A stretch of 64,000 nucleotides of DNA from JAEXNA01 sp041676625 (GTDB taxonomy: Bacteria; Vulcanimicrobiota; Xenobia; Xenobiales; JADMJV01): the NCBI GenBank assembly GCA_041676625.1, contig JBAYRN010000011.1, forward strand, positions 7,847 through 71,846, in the 5' to 3' direction. Made by a program: the position numbers and the translations under genes. Positions 42,161 to 52,932 of this stretch are shown here, piece by piece (positions within the stretch are counted from its first letter, which is position 1; every line of letters begins with the position of its first letter). The notes below the pieces were generated by a model. It ran no database searches and was not told the DNA's origin. It was given only the letters and a program-made list of their open reading frames with translations.

Positions 42161-43653
42161 GCCTGGACTTGTAGGATGGCTTTGGCTAGTAGTTCTCTTC
42201 GCAGAGGCTTGGTGAGCCAGTAGTCCATCCCCGCGGCCAGGCATTTCTCCCGGTCTTCTTCAAAGGCGTGGGCGGTCAGAGCGATAATCGGTACTCTGCT
42301 CCCCACGTCTTCTTTTTTTCGAATGCGGCGGGCGGTTTCGTATCCGTCCAAGTTTGGCATCCGGCAGTCCATCAAGATGAGATCGAAAGGAGTACCCTCC
42401 AACTCGGCCAGGGCGGCCACTCCGTCAGCCGCTACCGTCACCGCGCATTCCAGCCTTTTCAGGGTCAGGGTGGCCACCCTCTGGCTGACCGGATCATCTT
42501 CCACGACCAGCACTCTCAAGCCGGGAAAGGTCCGAATCTCAGACCTGTCGGGGGAAGCTTTCTGAGGGGAAGCCTCCTCCGGGGAGAAGGGGAGTGTGAC
42601 CAACGCCGTGCATCCCGGATTTGCCATTTCCAGTTCGATGGTACCGTCCATGAGTTCCATGAGTTGTCGACAGATGGCCAGGCCCAAACCCGTGCCCTGG
42701 TCGGTTTCACGAGCTTTGAAAAAAGGGAAAAAGATCAGGTCCAGCTTGTCGCGGGGGATCCCGATGCCGTTGTCCTGGATCGCAAACTCCAGGGTTCGAT
42801 GGTCCGGACCTGCACGGCAGGACATTTCGATCCGTCCTCCCGAGGGTGTGAATTTCACCGCGTTGGATGCCAGATTGACCAGCACCTGGCGCAGGCGGTT
42901 CTCGTCGCCCATGGTAAATTCGGGTAGGTCGTCGGCGATCGTGGTGTGCAGGGTCAGCCCCTTTTTGCGGGCCTGGTGCTCGAAAAAAGTAGAGAGAGAT
43001 CTCATCAGAGAGGCGGGCGAGAATAAAGCTCTGGTGAGAGAGACGCGTCCCGAATCGACCGCGCTAAAGTCCAGCAGGTCGTTGACCAGGGCCAGCAGGT
43101 TGCCGGCGGAATCTTTCAAGACGTCCAACAATTCCTGAACTTCATCGTCCCACGGTCGATCCTGCAGCAGTTCGGCGATGCCCACGATCCCGTTGAGAGG
43201 GGTGCGAAGTTCGTGGCTGGCGTTGGCCAAAAAACGGCTCTTGGCCACGCTCGCTTCCTGGGCCAGGTCGTGGGCTTCTCTCAGTTCCTGCTCGGTACGC
43301 TTGAGTCGAGTGAGATCGCGGACAACCCCCACCAGGATCTTTTCTCCGCTTTCGGTCACGAAGACCGACTTCTTGGTGGAGATGATTCGGGTGTCGCCAC
43401 CTGCCCCGGTGAAGCGCTCTTCGTTTTCCATGGTCTTGCCGCTGCGAAAGACTTCATCGTCCTTGGCCCAAAAGACCAGGGCTTCTTCTTCCGGGAAGAT
43501 GTCAAAATCGGATTTTCCGATCAGTTCTTCCCGAGAATGCCCAATGTAACGACAGGCGGCTTCGTTGAGCAAGATCCATCGGTGATTCTCATCTTTTACG
43601 AAAATCGGGTCGGCCACGGCGTCGATGATATCTCGGAGCAAGTCACTGTTCAT
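42148..43653 (-). CDS. Hybrid sensor histidine kinase with PAS and receiver domains
   Basis: A 501-residue cytoplasmic kinase. PAS domain 1-115, a HisKA domain with FLANASHELRTPLNG (phosphorylated His147), HATPase motifs LVNLASNAVKFTP, QDNGIGIPRDKLD and GTGLGLAICRQL, and a C-terminal receiver with VVEDD and Asp429 in ILMDCRMPNLDGYE. It has no membrane segment, so it senses something inside the cell. The ATG at 43653 lies two bases after the stop of the Ig-like protein gene. Confidence 0.9.
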   Translation of the reverse strand: MNSDLLRDIIDAVADPIFVKDENHRWILLNEAACRYIGHSREELIGKSDFDIFPEEEALVFWAKDDEVFRSGKTMENEERFTGAGGDTRIISTKKSVFVTESGEKILVGVVRDLTRLKRTEQELREAHDLAQEASVAKSRFLANASHELRTPLNGIVGIAELLQDRPWDDEVQELLDVLKDSAGNLLALVNDLLDFSAVDSGRVSLTRALFSPASLMRSLSTFFEHQARKKGLTLHTTIADDLPEFTMGDENRLRQVLVNLASNAVKFTPSGGRIEMSCRAGPDHRTLEFAIQDNGIGIPRDKLDLIFFPFFKARETDQGTGLGLAICRQLMELMDGTIELEMANPGCTALVTLPFSPEEASPQKASPDRSEIRTFPGLRVLVVEDDPVSQRVATLTLKRLECAVTVAADGVAALAELEGTPFDLILMDCRMPNLDGYETARRIRKKEDVGSRVPIIALTAHAFEEDREKCLAAGMDYWLTKPLRRELLAKAILQVQAHSR

Positions 43654-43655
43654 GG

Positions 43656-44520
43656 CTACGGACGGACGGTAAAAGACCAACTCTTTTCTGCGCTACGCCC
43701 GAGCTGGTCCGAGATGCTAGCCTGGACCTGATAGTTACCCGGACCCACGACCCTCAAGGTGAAATCGACCCGATCCCGGCGAGGAAAGACCTGCACCACC
43801 TCCGCTCCGCCGGAGACCTGGAGCCGGACCGAACCGGGGTCCAGGAACAGCGAGCTGCCCTCCAGGGTGAACCAACCGGGAATGAGATCCAGATGATCCG
43901 AGGCGACGGTCGGGCCTGTCTCGCCGATCCGGGGCCTGCCGGCGGAGACCGAGATCCGCTTGCCCCGGAGTGTCCTCCGGCCTTCCTGTACGAGAAGCGG
44001 TACTTCCCGGAGATCCCATTCGCCCACTACCAGACTGGTCTGGAAACGCCCATCGGGGCGGCTCCGGAATTTAGAGCCCTCCGTCTGCCCGGGGATCCGA
44101 AGGATCGGAGAGGTCAAACCCGCGCGCTCGGCTTCCGGCCGTTCGATCACGACTTCCAACTTCTGCCCCGGCTTGAGTACAGGAATCCAGGGGGTCAGTT
44201 CTAGAGAGACGGCCGGCATGGGTGCTGGACTGAAGGCGTCGCAGCGGGAGACCAGGCCGCTCTTTGCCTGATAGGAGGCAACCACTTTGAGGGGGGTGCC
44301 GTCTTCCAGGGCCGAGGTGAGTTCCTCGGCGGACCGGGCTGAGCCATCGAGGGTAAAGATGGTTTGCTCATCCCACTGCAGCAACACGCCGGTTCCTCCG
44401 ACGTCGATGGAGGCCTGGCCGTAGCGAAGATCGATGAGCCCACCCTGGAGTAGGCAGGAAAGCTCCCGGGCCGAACTCGGAACCAGGAGCATCACCAATA
44501 AAACCAGGTAACTGGCCCTT

Positions 44521-44534
<14 letters not shown>
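43656..44534 (-). CDS. Secreted Ig-like protein
   Basis: A 292-residue protein with a signal peptide (MLRTRRASYLVLLVMLLVPSSAR). The rest is beta-rich with several Ig-like units: SLELTPWIPVLKPGQKLEVVIERPE, SVRLQVSGGAEVVQVFP and a final GNYQVQASISDQLGRSAEKSWSF. It overlaps the 3' end of pyrG by 14 bases and is followed at once by the hybrid kinase gene. It is probably periplasmic or surface-bound. No family recognised beyond fold. Confidence 0.6.
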
Positions 44535-46168
<1,634 letters not shown>

Positions 46169-46176
<8 letters not shown>

Positions 46177-46846
46177 GTCTTAAACAGACGACTTTCGTGT
46201 TGGCGGGAAGGCGGGCCAGTTCCACCTCTACGGCAGTGGTGGCAGCGTCTTCCACGTTGCTCATCTTGTCTATGAAGGCAGAGAGTGGGTGCTCGCAAAG
46301 CGGCCCTTCCCCGAGTTCATCGGTCTTGTAATGCATGGGAAAGACGATGCGGGGGTTGAGCTGGTTGATCAGAAGGGCCGCCTGGGAAGGTTCCAGGGTC
46401 TCCTTGCCTCCAACCGGGATGAACACCACGTCGACTTTGCCCAGCGTGCCCAGTTGCTCGTCGGTGAGAAGGTGGCCGATGTCTCCGAAGTGGGCGAAGT
46501 GCACGCCCTCCCAAAACCAGTGCCAGATCGTGTTGGGGCCTCGGCGGCGTCCTTCTTGATCGTCATGAAAGCAGGGCATGCCGACAAATTTAAGGGTCTC
46601 TCCGGTCCGGGGGATGTTGAGCTCGGTCTCCGAGGCAAACCCGTGCGAACGCTTGACCAACATGGGGTTGTTTTCAAACCGATAGTAGGCGTTGTGATCG
46701 TGGTGCTCGTGAGAGACCATGACTACATCGGGCTCTACCTGGGGTAGCGTGTAGGGGATGCGCTGGCTGTAAGGGTCGATGACCACTGAACTCCCCTTGC
46801 TCGAAGAGACCAGGAAGCACGAATGGCCTAGGTACCGTACATTCAT
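46169..46846 (-). CDS. Metallo-beta-lactamase fold hydrolase (UlaG-like)
   Basis: A 225-residue member of the MBL superfamily, of the small UPF0173/UlaG kind. The metal motif HEHHDHN (HxHxDH), CFHDDQEG, FAHFGDIGHLL and VFPMHYKTDE supply the expected ligands. The start at 46846 has AGGACG upstream. It overlaps pyrG by eight bases and so is transcribed with it; metabolic link unclear. Substrate unknown. Confidence 0.85.
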
Positions 46847-46863
46847 AGTGACGTCCTAACAAA

Positions 46864-47700
46864 TTAATGGTGGTGCGGTCGGCTTTGACTCGACAGCCGG
46901 TTTTCCCGCCATTTTTGTAAGAAAAGTTGAAAATGGGCATTGACCGGGATGGGGTTGCGGATCGGATTCATGTGCCCTCCGGGGATGCAGGCGGTGGTCA
47001 GGTGGGGTAGGAGTTCCTGCAAAATATCTTTGACCGCCAGGACCTCCGGAGGAGAAACCGTGCCGTGGAGGAGATGGAAAGGGCAGTTGATCGACAGATA
47101 TTCGGTGTGGGGCGTTTCATCCTTGAGGACTTCGTAGACCTCGGCTGCGATCTTCTCCGCCCCCAGGATCACCGGTCGTCGTTGGACCTCGGTCATGGCA
47201 GCCCAAAAACCATCTCCGTTCCAGTAGTCGATGAACCGGTGGAGGTAGGCTTCGGTGCCTGCTCTGCTCTTGTCGAGTAAGACCATCTCCGGGTCGAAGC
47301 GCTTAATGACCTCTTCGATCTTGACCCCTCGAAAGCTTGCCAATCCGCCCCACATGACCGGTTCGTAAAGGCACATCCCCAGGGTGCGTTCAGGCCGTGC
47401 CACCGCACATTTCAGGGCGATGAAGCCGCCGTAGGAGTGCCCCAGCAAAAGATAGGGAGTGGGGAGGCTGTCCAAAAAAGCTAGAATCTGTTCCAGGTCT
47501 TCGGTGTAGCGAAAGTCGAGTCCGTTGGGTGAGGGCGGGCTGCCGCCATAGCCCAGGAAATCGGGCGCCATGATCTGGTGGTGAGCCGAAGCGGCTTCGC
47601 CGATCCTGCGCCATTGGAGGCCCGAGAGACCTGAGCAGTGGAGGGCCACCACGGGGGTGCCGCGCTCACCCCAACGATGAATTTTGAGAACCGATCCCAT
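46864..47700 (-). CDS. Alpha/beta hydrolase
   Basis: A 278-residue hydrolase: VVALHCSGLSGLQWRRI near the oxyanion hole, nucleophile GHSYGG and the C-terminal histidine in IPGGHMNP. The ATG at 47700 begins the family core; an upstream open frame of 60 codons lies over the helicase gene's leader and is not used. A His-rich end (PHHH) is seen. It precedes the MBL gene on the same strand. Substrate not evident (ester, epoxide or peroxide). Confidence 0.82.
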   Translation of the reverse strand: MGSVLKIHRWGERGTPVVALHCSGLSGLQWRRIGEAASAHHQIMAPDFLGYGGSPPSPNGLDFRYTEDLEQILAFLDSLPTPYLLLGHSYGGFIALKCAVARPERTLGMCLYEPVMWGGLASFRGVKIEEVIKRFDPEMVLLDKSRAGTEAYLHRFIDYWNGDGFWAAMTEVQRRPVILGAEKIAAEVYEVLKDETPHTEYLSINCPFHLLHGTVSPPEVLAVKDILQELLPHLTTACIPGGHMNPIRNPIPVNAHFQLFLQKWRENRLSSQSRPHHH

Positions 47701-47782
47701 CTCTGGCGTATACCACCCCTGCCCTATTCGGTCAACAGGCTTTGACAGCAGGAAGCCCGTGGTGATAGAATCCGGCGCAATT

Positions 47783-49042
47783 ATGAAAACATCAATACTT
47801 TGGAAAAAAATTGACGAAAACAGCCAGGCCGTGGCCGAACGCAACGAACTGGTTCGTCCGGGGGAAAAATTCAGCCTCACCGATGATCAAAAAGACGCGA
47901 TCGAGTGGCTGGACAACAACATCGACAAAGCCAAGCGAACCGACCGGTTCCTGTTGAAGGCTCCTACCGGGGCCGGCAAAACAGAGGTGTTCTTCCGAGT
48001 CAGCATTCAACAGGCCGTGGAGAAGGGCAACGTGGTGATCGCCCTGATCCCCACTCGAGACCTGGCCCGCCAGCAGGCGGACTACTTCGAGGCTCGCCTG
48101 GAAGGCACCGAGCTCGAGGTGGCGCAGCTTCACGGGGGGATACCTCCCCGCCAGCGCAGCACCATCATGGAGCAAGTGGAGAAAGGTGAAGTCCGATTTG
48201 TGGTGGGAAGCGCCATGCTGCTCCAGCACCGCAAATATCGAAAGACCCTGGAATCAGCCGCTCTCATCGTGGTGGACGACGTAAACGCCTTCGATGAGGA
48301 AGAGGACCTCCAGCACCTGAGGGGCCTGAAAACCCCCGTACTCTACACCACCGCCACCCCTTCGGCTGTGGAAAGATTCCTCAAAGCCGAAAAGGCCTTC
48401 GACAAAATGTTCGAGATGAAGCAGATGCCTTTCGACTCCCCGGATACCGAGGTTCATGAAGTTCGGGCCACCTGGAACGAGAATATCTTTTCCCAGATCG
48501 ATATGGGTAAGGATGTGCTGCAACGGCATCTCGACGAAGGCAGCAGGGTGTTTGTCATCTCCAAGACCCGGGCCCGGGTGCCGGTGATCGCGCAGTACGT
48601 GGAAGACCGCTTCAACGTTCCGGTTTCGATCCTCCACGGCGACATGGCCGACTCCAAGGAGCATAGCCGCCGAATGCGGGGCAAGAAAAAGTCCAGCGAA
48701 GACCGCATCACCATGATGAAGCAGTTCCGCGACTCCAAGCCGGCCATCCTGGTAGCCACCAACCTGGTGGGATCGGGTTTGGATATCCCCATGGCCGATA
48801 TGGTCCTGGTGACCGACGCTGATCACTTCGGAGAGGCTGAACTGGAGCAGTTGATGGGTCGGGTGGGGCGCCGTGAACGCGGATCCGACGCGGTTTTGAT
48901 CCGGGGAACCACGGGAAGCCCGATCAAGGCCGGCATCAAGGTCAAAGCCACCACCCGGGTGCGCAAGGGCGGGGTGGTCACCACCTATCGCATCGTGGAC
49001 GCAGGCCGGGGCCGCAACCCCAACAAGCGCCGGGTCGTATGA
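47783..49042 (+). CDS. Superfamily 2 DNA/RNA helicase, RecG/PriA-like, with unusual motif II
   Basis: A 419-residue helicase. Motif I LKAPTGAGKTE (58-68), Ia LIPTRDLARQQAD, motif II VVDDVNAF (163-170) in place of DExH/D, motif III YTTATPS, motifs IV to VI VFVISKTRARVPV, ILVATNLVGSGLDIPMA and QLMGRVGRRERG. The ATG at 47783 gives the family N-terminus. Its stop overlaps the zinc-ribbon protein by ATGA, so the two are made together. The altered motif II keeps two acidic residues. Confidence 0.82.
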   Translation: MKTSILWKKIDENSQAVAERNELVRPGEKFSLTDDQKDAIEWLDNNIDKAKRTDRFLLKAPTGAGKTEVFFRVSIQQAVEKGNVVIALIPTRDLARQQADYFEARLEGTELEVAQLHGGIPPRQRSTIMEQVEKGEVRFVVGSAMLLQHRKYRKTLESAALIVVDDVNAFDEEEDLQHLRGLKTPVLYTTATPSAVERFLKAEKAFDKMFEMKQMPFDSPDTEVHEVRATWNENIFSQIDMGKDVLQRHLDEGSRVFVISKTRARVPVIAQYVEDRFNVPVSILHGDMADSKEHSRRMRGKKKSSEDRITMMKQFRDSKPAILVATNLVGSGLDIPMADMVLVTDADHFGEAELEQLMGRVGRRERGSDAVLIRGTTGSPIKAGIKVKATTRVRKGGVVTTYRIVDAGRGRNPNKRRVV

Positions 49043-49455
49043 ACTGCCCTCGCTGTTCCACTGAGCTGGTGCCGGTCACCATCGAATCGGCGGAAGTCCT
49101 GGCCTGCGGTAACTGCGAAGGTACCTGGTACCCCGATGAAGCCCTGGCCGAGGTGACCGATCATAGTTTCAGCGAGCTAAAAGAAACACCGCTGAAAGAG
49201 AGTCTGGTGCCCGACCAACTGGCCAAAGTGGACCTGGATGAGCCGATCTGCTGCCCCGAATGCGCTCGGCAGATGAGCCGCTACACCTACTCCCTGACCT
49301 GCCCTATCGTATTGGACGAGTGCATGGAGCACGGGGTCTGGTTGGACGACGGAGAACTCGGGACCCTGATGCAGTATCTGACCGAGTTGGACAAACGGGT
49401 GGGGGCCACCCACGTGCTGGCAGCTTTGAACGCGGTTCACACCCGCCCCAGATAA
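49039..49455 (+). CDS. TFIIB-type zinc-ribbon protein
   Basis: A 138-residue protein with two zinc-ribbon modules: CPRC...CGNCEGTWYP (N-terminal) and CPEC...CMEHGVWLDDGEL, which match the zf-TFIIB family. It overlaps the helicase gene by four bases and probably aids the helicase or binds nucleic acid beside it. A strong terminator follows directly. Confidence 0.78.
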   Translation: MNCPRCSTELVPVTIESAEVLACGNCEGTWYPDEALAEVTDHSFSELKETPLKESLVPDQLAKVDLDEPICCPECARQMSRYTYSLTCPIVLDECMEHGVWLDDGELGTLMQYLTELDKRVGATHVLAALNAVHTRPR

Positions 49456-49462
49456 AAAAAAA

Positions 49463-49490
49463 GCCCCCGAGAAACCCGGGGGCGTTTTCG
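49463..49490 (+). terminator. Rho-independent terminator after the helicase/zinc-ribbon pair
   Basis: GCCCCCG and CGGGGGC form a perfect stem around AGAAACC, followed by GTTTT; a run of A on the left side allows use from the other strand too. Confidence 0.85.
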
Positions 49491-49506
49491 GTTTTTTGGC
49501 CGGCGG

Positions 49507-49875
49507 TTAGGCGCCCTTGGGGTTGGGGCCGTACTCGTTGTTGCCGGGTTGGCTGTCCACGACCATGAAGTAGAGCATGATCAGCGGACCGATCAGGGGG
49601 ATGAAGGACACCAGCATGAACCATCCGCTCTTCCCAGTGTCATGGAGTCGTCGTACTGTTAAAGCGATCCCGGGAATGATCACGGCAAGGCTATAAAGCA
49701 TAGGGAGTAGGCCGAATGTCTCCACTCCTGTCATACCAACGAGCATGCCGCCACTGAACCCAAGCACAACGCTGATGATGAGGTTAAAGAGAAAGAACAT
49801 CCAGTATTCTTGGCGCCTAGCGCGCCCATTGAAATCAGCGTAGTGTTGTTTCAGAACTTTTAGATACCAGTCCAT
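49507..49875 (-). CDS. DUF805 membrane protein
   Basis: A 122-residue protein with about four membrane helices. FNGRARRQEYWMFFLFNLI, ALTVRRLHDTGKSGWFML and GPNPKG at the end are the marks of DUF805. The ATG at 49875 has GAGGAG about ten bases upstream; the longer frame is spurious. Function unknown; family members often sit singly. A TATAAT lies 28 bases upstream. Confidence 0.88.
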   Translation of the reverse strand: MDWYLKVLKQHYADFNGRARRQEYWMFFLFNLIISVVLGFSGGMLVGMTGVETFGLLPMLYSLAVIIPGIALTVRRLHDTGKSGWFMLVSFIPLIGPLIMLYFMVVDSQPGNNEYGPNPKGA

Positions 49876-49902
49876 TTTAATAAGACTCCTCGAAGCAAAA
49901 TG

Positions 49903-49908
49903 ATTATA
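49903..49908 (-). promoter_or_regulatory. Candidate -10 box for the DUF805 gene
   Basis: Perfect TATAAT on the reverse strand, 28 bases before the ATG. No clear -35 hexamer. Confidence 0.4.
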
Positions 49909-50035
49909 TTGAACTAGTTTGCGGGTTCGCCCAGAATTCCTTGAGAAAATGAGCAAAAATTTTTTATACTGAAGCTGTTTGTATAAGTGCGCGTTCTATA
50001 GGGAAAAGCTGCGGGAAACTCGGTAATTTTTCGAT

Positions 50036-50254
50036 CTACCGTTTTGGCGAACTCTTCAGCTTCGTGCCCAGGTAAAGAAGTCCGCCGCCCACAGCCAGGA
50101 TTCCCAGGCCCCAGGCAGCCACACTGAAGAGGGTAGCCCCAACTGCCAGGGCACCGGCTACTGCGATGAAGACTTTCAGTCCAATCAGGGCGCAGACCAG
50201 GCCCAACATGACTTTGACGTAGAAGGCGATTCCTCGGGGTTTTTTCTGACTCAT
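50036..50254 (-). CDS. Small membrane protein, 72 residues
   Basis: Two glycine/alanine-rich hydrophobic helices (12-35 and 40-63) with a basic start (MSQKKPRG) and end (KLKSSPKR). It lies about 75 bases after the trigger factor gene on the same strand. No family recognised. Confidence 0.55.
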   Translation of the reverse strand: MSQKKPRGIAFYVKVMLGLVCALIGLKVFIAVAGALAVGATLFSVAAWGLGILAVGGGLLYLGTKLKSSPKR

Positions 50255-50329
50255 TAGCGTTCTCCGTTTCTCAGGGTTTTAGTATACGAAATTCGAGCCG
50301 GGATAGCAATTCTCTTTAAGCAAGAAAAT

Positions 50330-51499
50330 CTATCTCTTAGCTTTGGAGCTTCTCTTGCTTTTCTTCGCCCCGGCCTTCTTTTTTCCGGCTTTTTTCTTTT
50401 TAGCAGCCTTTTTCGGCTTCTTGGAGGCCGCCTTCGGCTTGGTTTCATCGGTCACGAACTTCACTTCGGCCAATTTCAACAAACGCATGCGGATTTTGGC
50501 TATGAGCAAGCGATAGGCCAGCAGCTTGTAAGCATCTTCCTCGATCAGCTTGCGCTTCAAGTCCCTGGCTGAGGTTCGATTCTCCCGGGCCTGGTTGATG
50601 ATCGCCTCATCCACTTCTTTGTTGCTCACCGAGAGTTCAAGAATAGCAGCCAGGCTGCGATAGAGTATCTCCAACCTGGCTTCCACCAGGCCGGTGAGGT
50701 TCAATTCCTCGCTGAAGTGCTCCATGGAGATCCCGCGACCGGCCAGCCATTGTTCCAGGGACTGCCCCTGCCGCTCCAGGGACAGGGTTTGGTTGCGCAG
50801 GGCCAGCCTGGCGTGGCCCTCCTGCAGTTGAGGCGGGACCACTCCCAGGTCGATCCCGGAGGCCAACCCGCTCACGATCTGGTTGACGATCTCTTCCTCT
50901 ATCCGGGTCTTGCCCTGGCTTTCCAGGTTGCGGCGTATTCGTTCGCGCAGTTTGACCAGACTTTCGGCGTTGCAGTGCTCCCGGGCGAAGGCATCGTCCA
51001 GATGGGGCAGATCGTGATCTTTGATCGGGGCCTGGGGGTCGAGATTGCGAGCTACTCCCTGGCGCCGACGTTCAAGGATCTCTTCGACTTGCTCATCACT
51101 GATTACCACGGCCGGCTTGACAAAGCTTTGCCCCTTGTACCCGTCGAGCTCGAGTAGCGGCATGACCTGAATGGTGGCCTCGAAAACCAGGTCGCCTCCT
51201 CGCTCGGACTGCTTGAGCTTCCACTCCGGCTTACCCAGGGGTTGGAGTTCTTCCCGGGAAACCGCTTCTCGATAAGCTGAGGGCACCAGCAAGTTGACCA
51301 CCTGCTGTACCAGATGGGAGTCCCTGATGTGCTTCTCGGCGATCTTGAGAGGCACGTTGCCCTTGCGAAAGCCTTTGAGCTTGAGCCCTTTGCGCCGATC
51401 GTTGAAGGCCTGTTGGTAGGCCGCCTCCACCCGCTCGGCGGGCACGGTCACGGTCAGCACCCGTTCACCGGGGGAGGTTTTCTTCACTGAGACTTGCAC
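50330..51499 (-). CDS. tig: Trigger factor lacking the PPIase domain
   Basis: A 389-residue ribosome-associated chaperone. The N-terminal domain carries the ribosome-binding signature GFRKGNVP (43-50). The first C-domain arm (to about residue 150, ISDEQVEEILERRRQGVA) runs straight into the arm that normally follows the FKBP-type domain (HLDDAFAREHCNAESL), so the PPIase domain is missing. The last 35 residues are a Lys/Ala-rich tail (KKAAKKKKAGKKKAGAKK). Such PPIase-free trigger factors are known in some lineages. It is probably still a nascent-chain holdase. Confidence 0.85.
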   Translation of the reverse strand: MQVSVKKTSPGERVLTVTVPAERVEAAYQQAFNDRRKGLKLKGFRKGNVPLKIAEKHIRDSHLVQQVVNLLVPSAYREAVSREELQPLGKPEWKLKQSERGGDLVFEATIQVMPLLELDGYKGQSFVKPAVVISDEQVEEILERRRQGVARNLDPQAPIKDHDLPHLDDAFAREHCNAESLVKLRERIRRNLESQGKTRIEEEIVNQIVSGLASGIDLGVVPPQLQEGHARLALRNQTLSLERQGQSLEQWLAGRGISMEHFSEELNLTGLVEARLEILYRSLAAILELSVSNKEVDEAIINQARENRTSARDLKRKLIEEDAYKLLAYRLLIAKIRMRLLKLAEVKFVTDETKPKAASKKPKKAAKKKKAGKKKAGAKKSKRSSKAKR

Positions 51500-51625
51500 C
51501 CGGTGAATTTTATAGCTGGAACGAGAATTACCTGTGCGGGGAAGCGACGGCGAGGAACCAACTTCCCACTCCCGGCGTCTTACCTTACGAGGGATCCTGA
51601 GTCTAAGGGTAAACGCATAGCGGTC

Positions 51626-52138
51626 GTGAGTCGCCAGGACTTCGATAGAATCTACGATGAGCAGGCTGATTACGTCTATAATTTGGCCTGCCGACTTACG
51701 AGGAGCCGCACTGATGCCGAAGACCTGTATCAGGAATCGTTCTTAAAAGTCTATCGTTTTCTGCCCAAGTTTCGGGGTGGGTCGGTGAGAAGCTGGTTGA
51801 GACGGATCGTGGTAACTACCAACATATCCAGTCATCGGGGCTTGAAGAACAAGCCCTTACTGCCGTTGGATGAGAAACCGGGCTGGAAAGAATCGATCCC
51901 TGACGACAATGCCGGACCTGAGAAGATCGCTGAGCAGACCGAAGCCACTTTCAGGTTGAAAGAAGCGCTCTCCGAGTTGACGGACGACGCCCGAACGGTG
52001 TTGGTCCTACGGGAGATAGAAGGCTTGGATTACCAGGAGATCGCCGACGCCCTGGAGATCCCCAAGGGTACGGTGCGCTCCCGGCTGGCTCGCGCCCGAG
52101 AAGCACTGCGCCTGGTGTTGGACGGCCCCCATGGATAG
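51626..52138 (+). CDS. ECF-type RNA polymerase sigma factor
   Basis: A 170-residue sigma-70 family factor from a GTG at 51626. Region 2 has FDRIYDEQADYVYNLACRLTRSRTDAEDLYQESFLKVYR; region 4 has LREIEGLDYQEIADALEIPKGTVRSRLARARE. Upstream in-frame starts would overlap the divergent trigger factor gene. It overlaps the next gene, a likely anti-sigma factor, by eight bases. The target regulon is unknown. Confidence 0.88.
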   Translation: MSRQDFDRIYDEQADYVYNLACRLTRSRTDAEDLYQESFLKVYRFLPKFRGGSVRSWLRRIVVTTNISSHRGLKNKPLLPLDEKPGWKESIPDDNAGPEKIAEQTEATFRLKEALSELTDDARTVLVLREIEGLDYQEIADALEIPKGTVRSRLARAREALRLVLDGPHG

Positions 52139-52922
52139 GGAGCGACTGGAAGAGCTACTGACGGGGCTGCTGGATGACCAACTGTCATCTTCGGAGCGTG
52201 CCGAACTGGAGCAGGAGTTGCAGCAATCCGAGACGGCCCGGCATCTCCTGGAGTCTTACCGTGCCCGGAGTCAGGGGCTAAAGAGCTTACCGACCGAAAG
52301 CCTTTCTGAGCCAGAAAAAGCGGCCACAAAGAATCGTATTGTGTCGACACCCGCATCGGCCCGAAACGTCTCAAGCCTCTGGTGGATCCTGGGCTCGGTG
52401 GCGGCTTGCGCGGCATTTTTTTATTCCAGCTACCTGCTGGGCCCGACCAGTGGAGCCGAGACCTGGAAGCTGTATCTCAGCGACACGGGGATCGCCACCC
52501 GGCAACACTCTCATCCCCAGCAATTTGTTCTGAGTCCGGCGTCCGAGGAGATTCGAACGCTGGAATCTGAGACCCTCAACGGCCTTGTTACCCAGGGTTC
52601 GGCCACGGTTGTCCTGGAGTGCGACGGGGGGACTCACGAAGGGCAACAATTGATATTGCGGCTTTCCCTCGACTTCGACGGCGATCAACAGTTTGAGCTT
52701 GTCCAGCAGACCGACCCGTTTTTGATTGACAGCTTTCCGGGGCACGAAATCGTGGTTGGGCGCTTTCCCCCCATTCCGGCAGAGTTTCAGGGTCGACCTC
52801 TGCTAGGAGCGGTGAAATTGGAGTTCCGAGGAGCTTCGCTGAGCGGGGATGGCCTGAACCTGCAGTTCCGCCCGGAACATTCGCACCTCACCCTTCCGGT
52901 GCGAGCTTCCGAGGTGCTATAA
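52131..52922 (+). CDS. Membrane anti-sigma factor-like protein
   Basis: A 263-residue protein with a helical cytoplasmic start (ERLEELLTGLLDDQLSSSERAELEQELQ) of the anti-sigma N-terminal kind without the HxxxCxxC zinc motif, one membrane helix (about 82-104, LWWILGSVAACAAFF) and a beta-rich outer domain. The eight-base overlap with the sigma gene is the main argument that it binds that factor. Confidence 0.7.
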   Translation: MDRERLEELLTGLLDDQLSSSERAELEQELQQSETARHLLESYRARSQGLKSLPTESLSEPEKAATKNRIVSTPASARNVSSLWWILGSVAACAAFFYSSYLLGPTSGAETWKLYLSDTGIATRQHSHPQQFVLSPASEEIRTLESETLNGLVTQGSATVVLECDGGTHEGQQLILRLSLDFDGDQQFELVQQTDPFLIDSFPGHEIVVGRFPPIPAEFQGRPLLGAVKLEFRGASLSGDGLNLQFRPEHSHLTLPVRASEVL

Positions 52923-52932
52923 CCGACCGATC

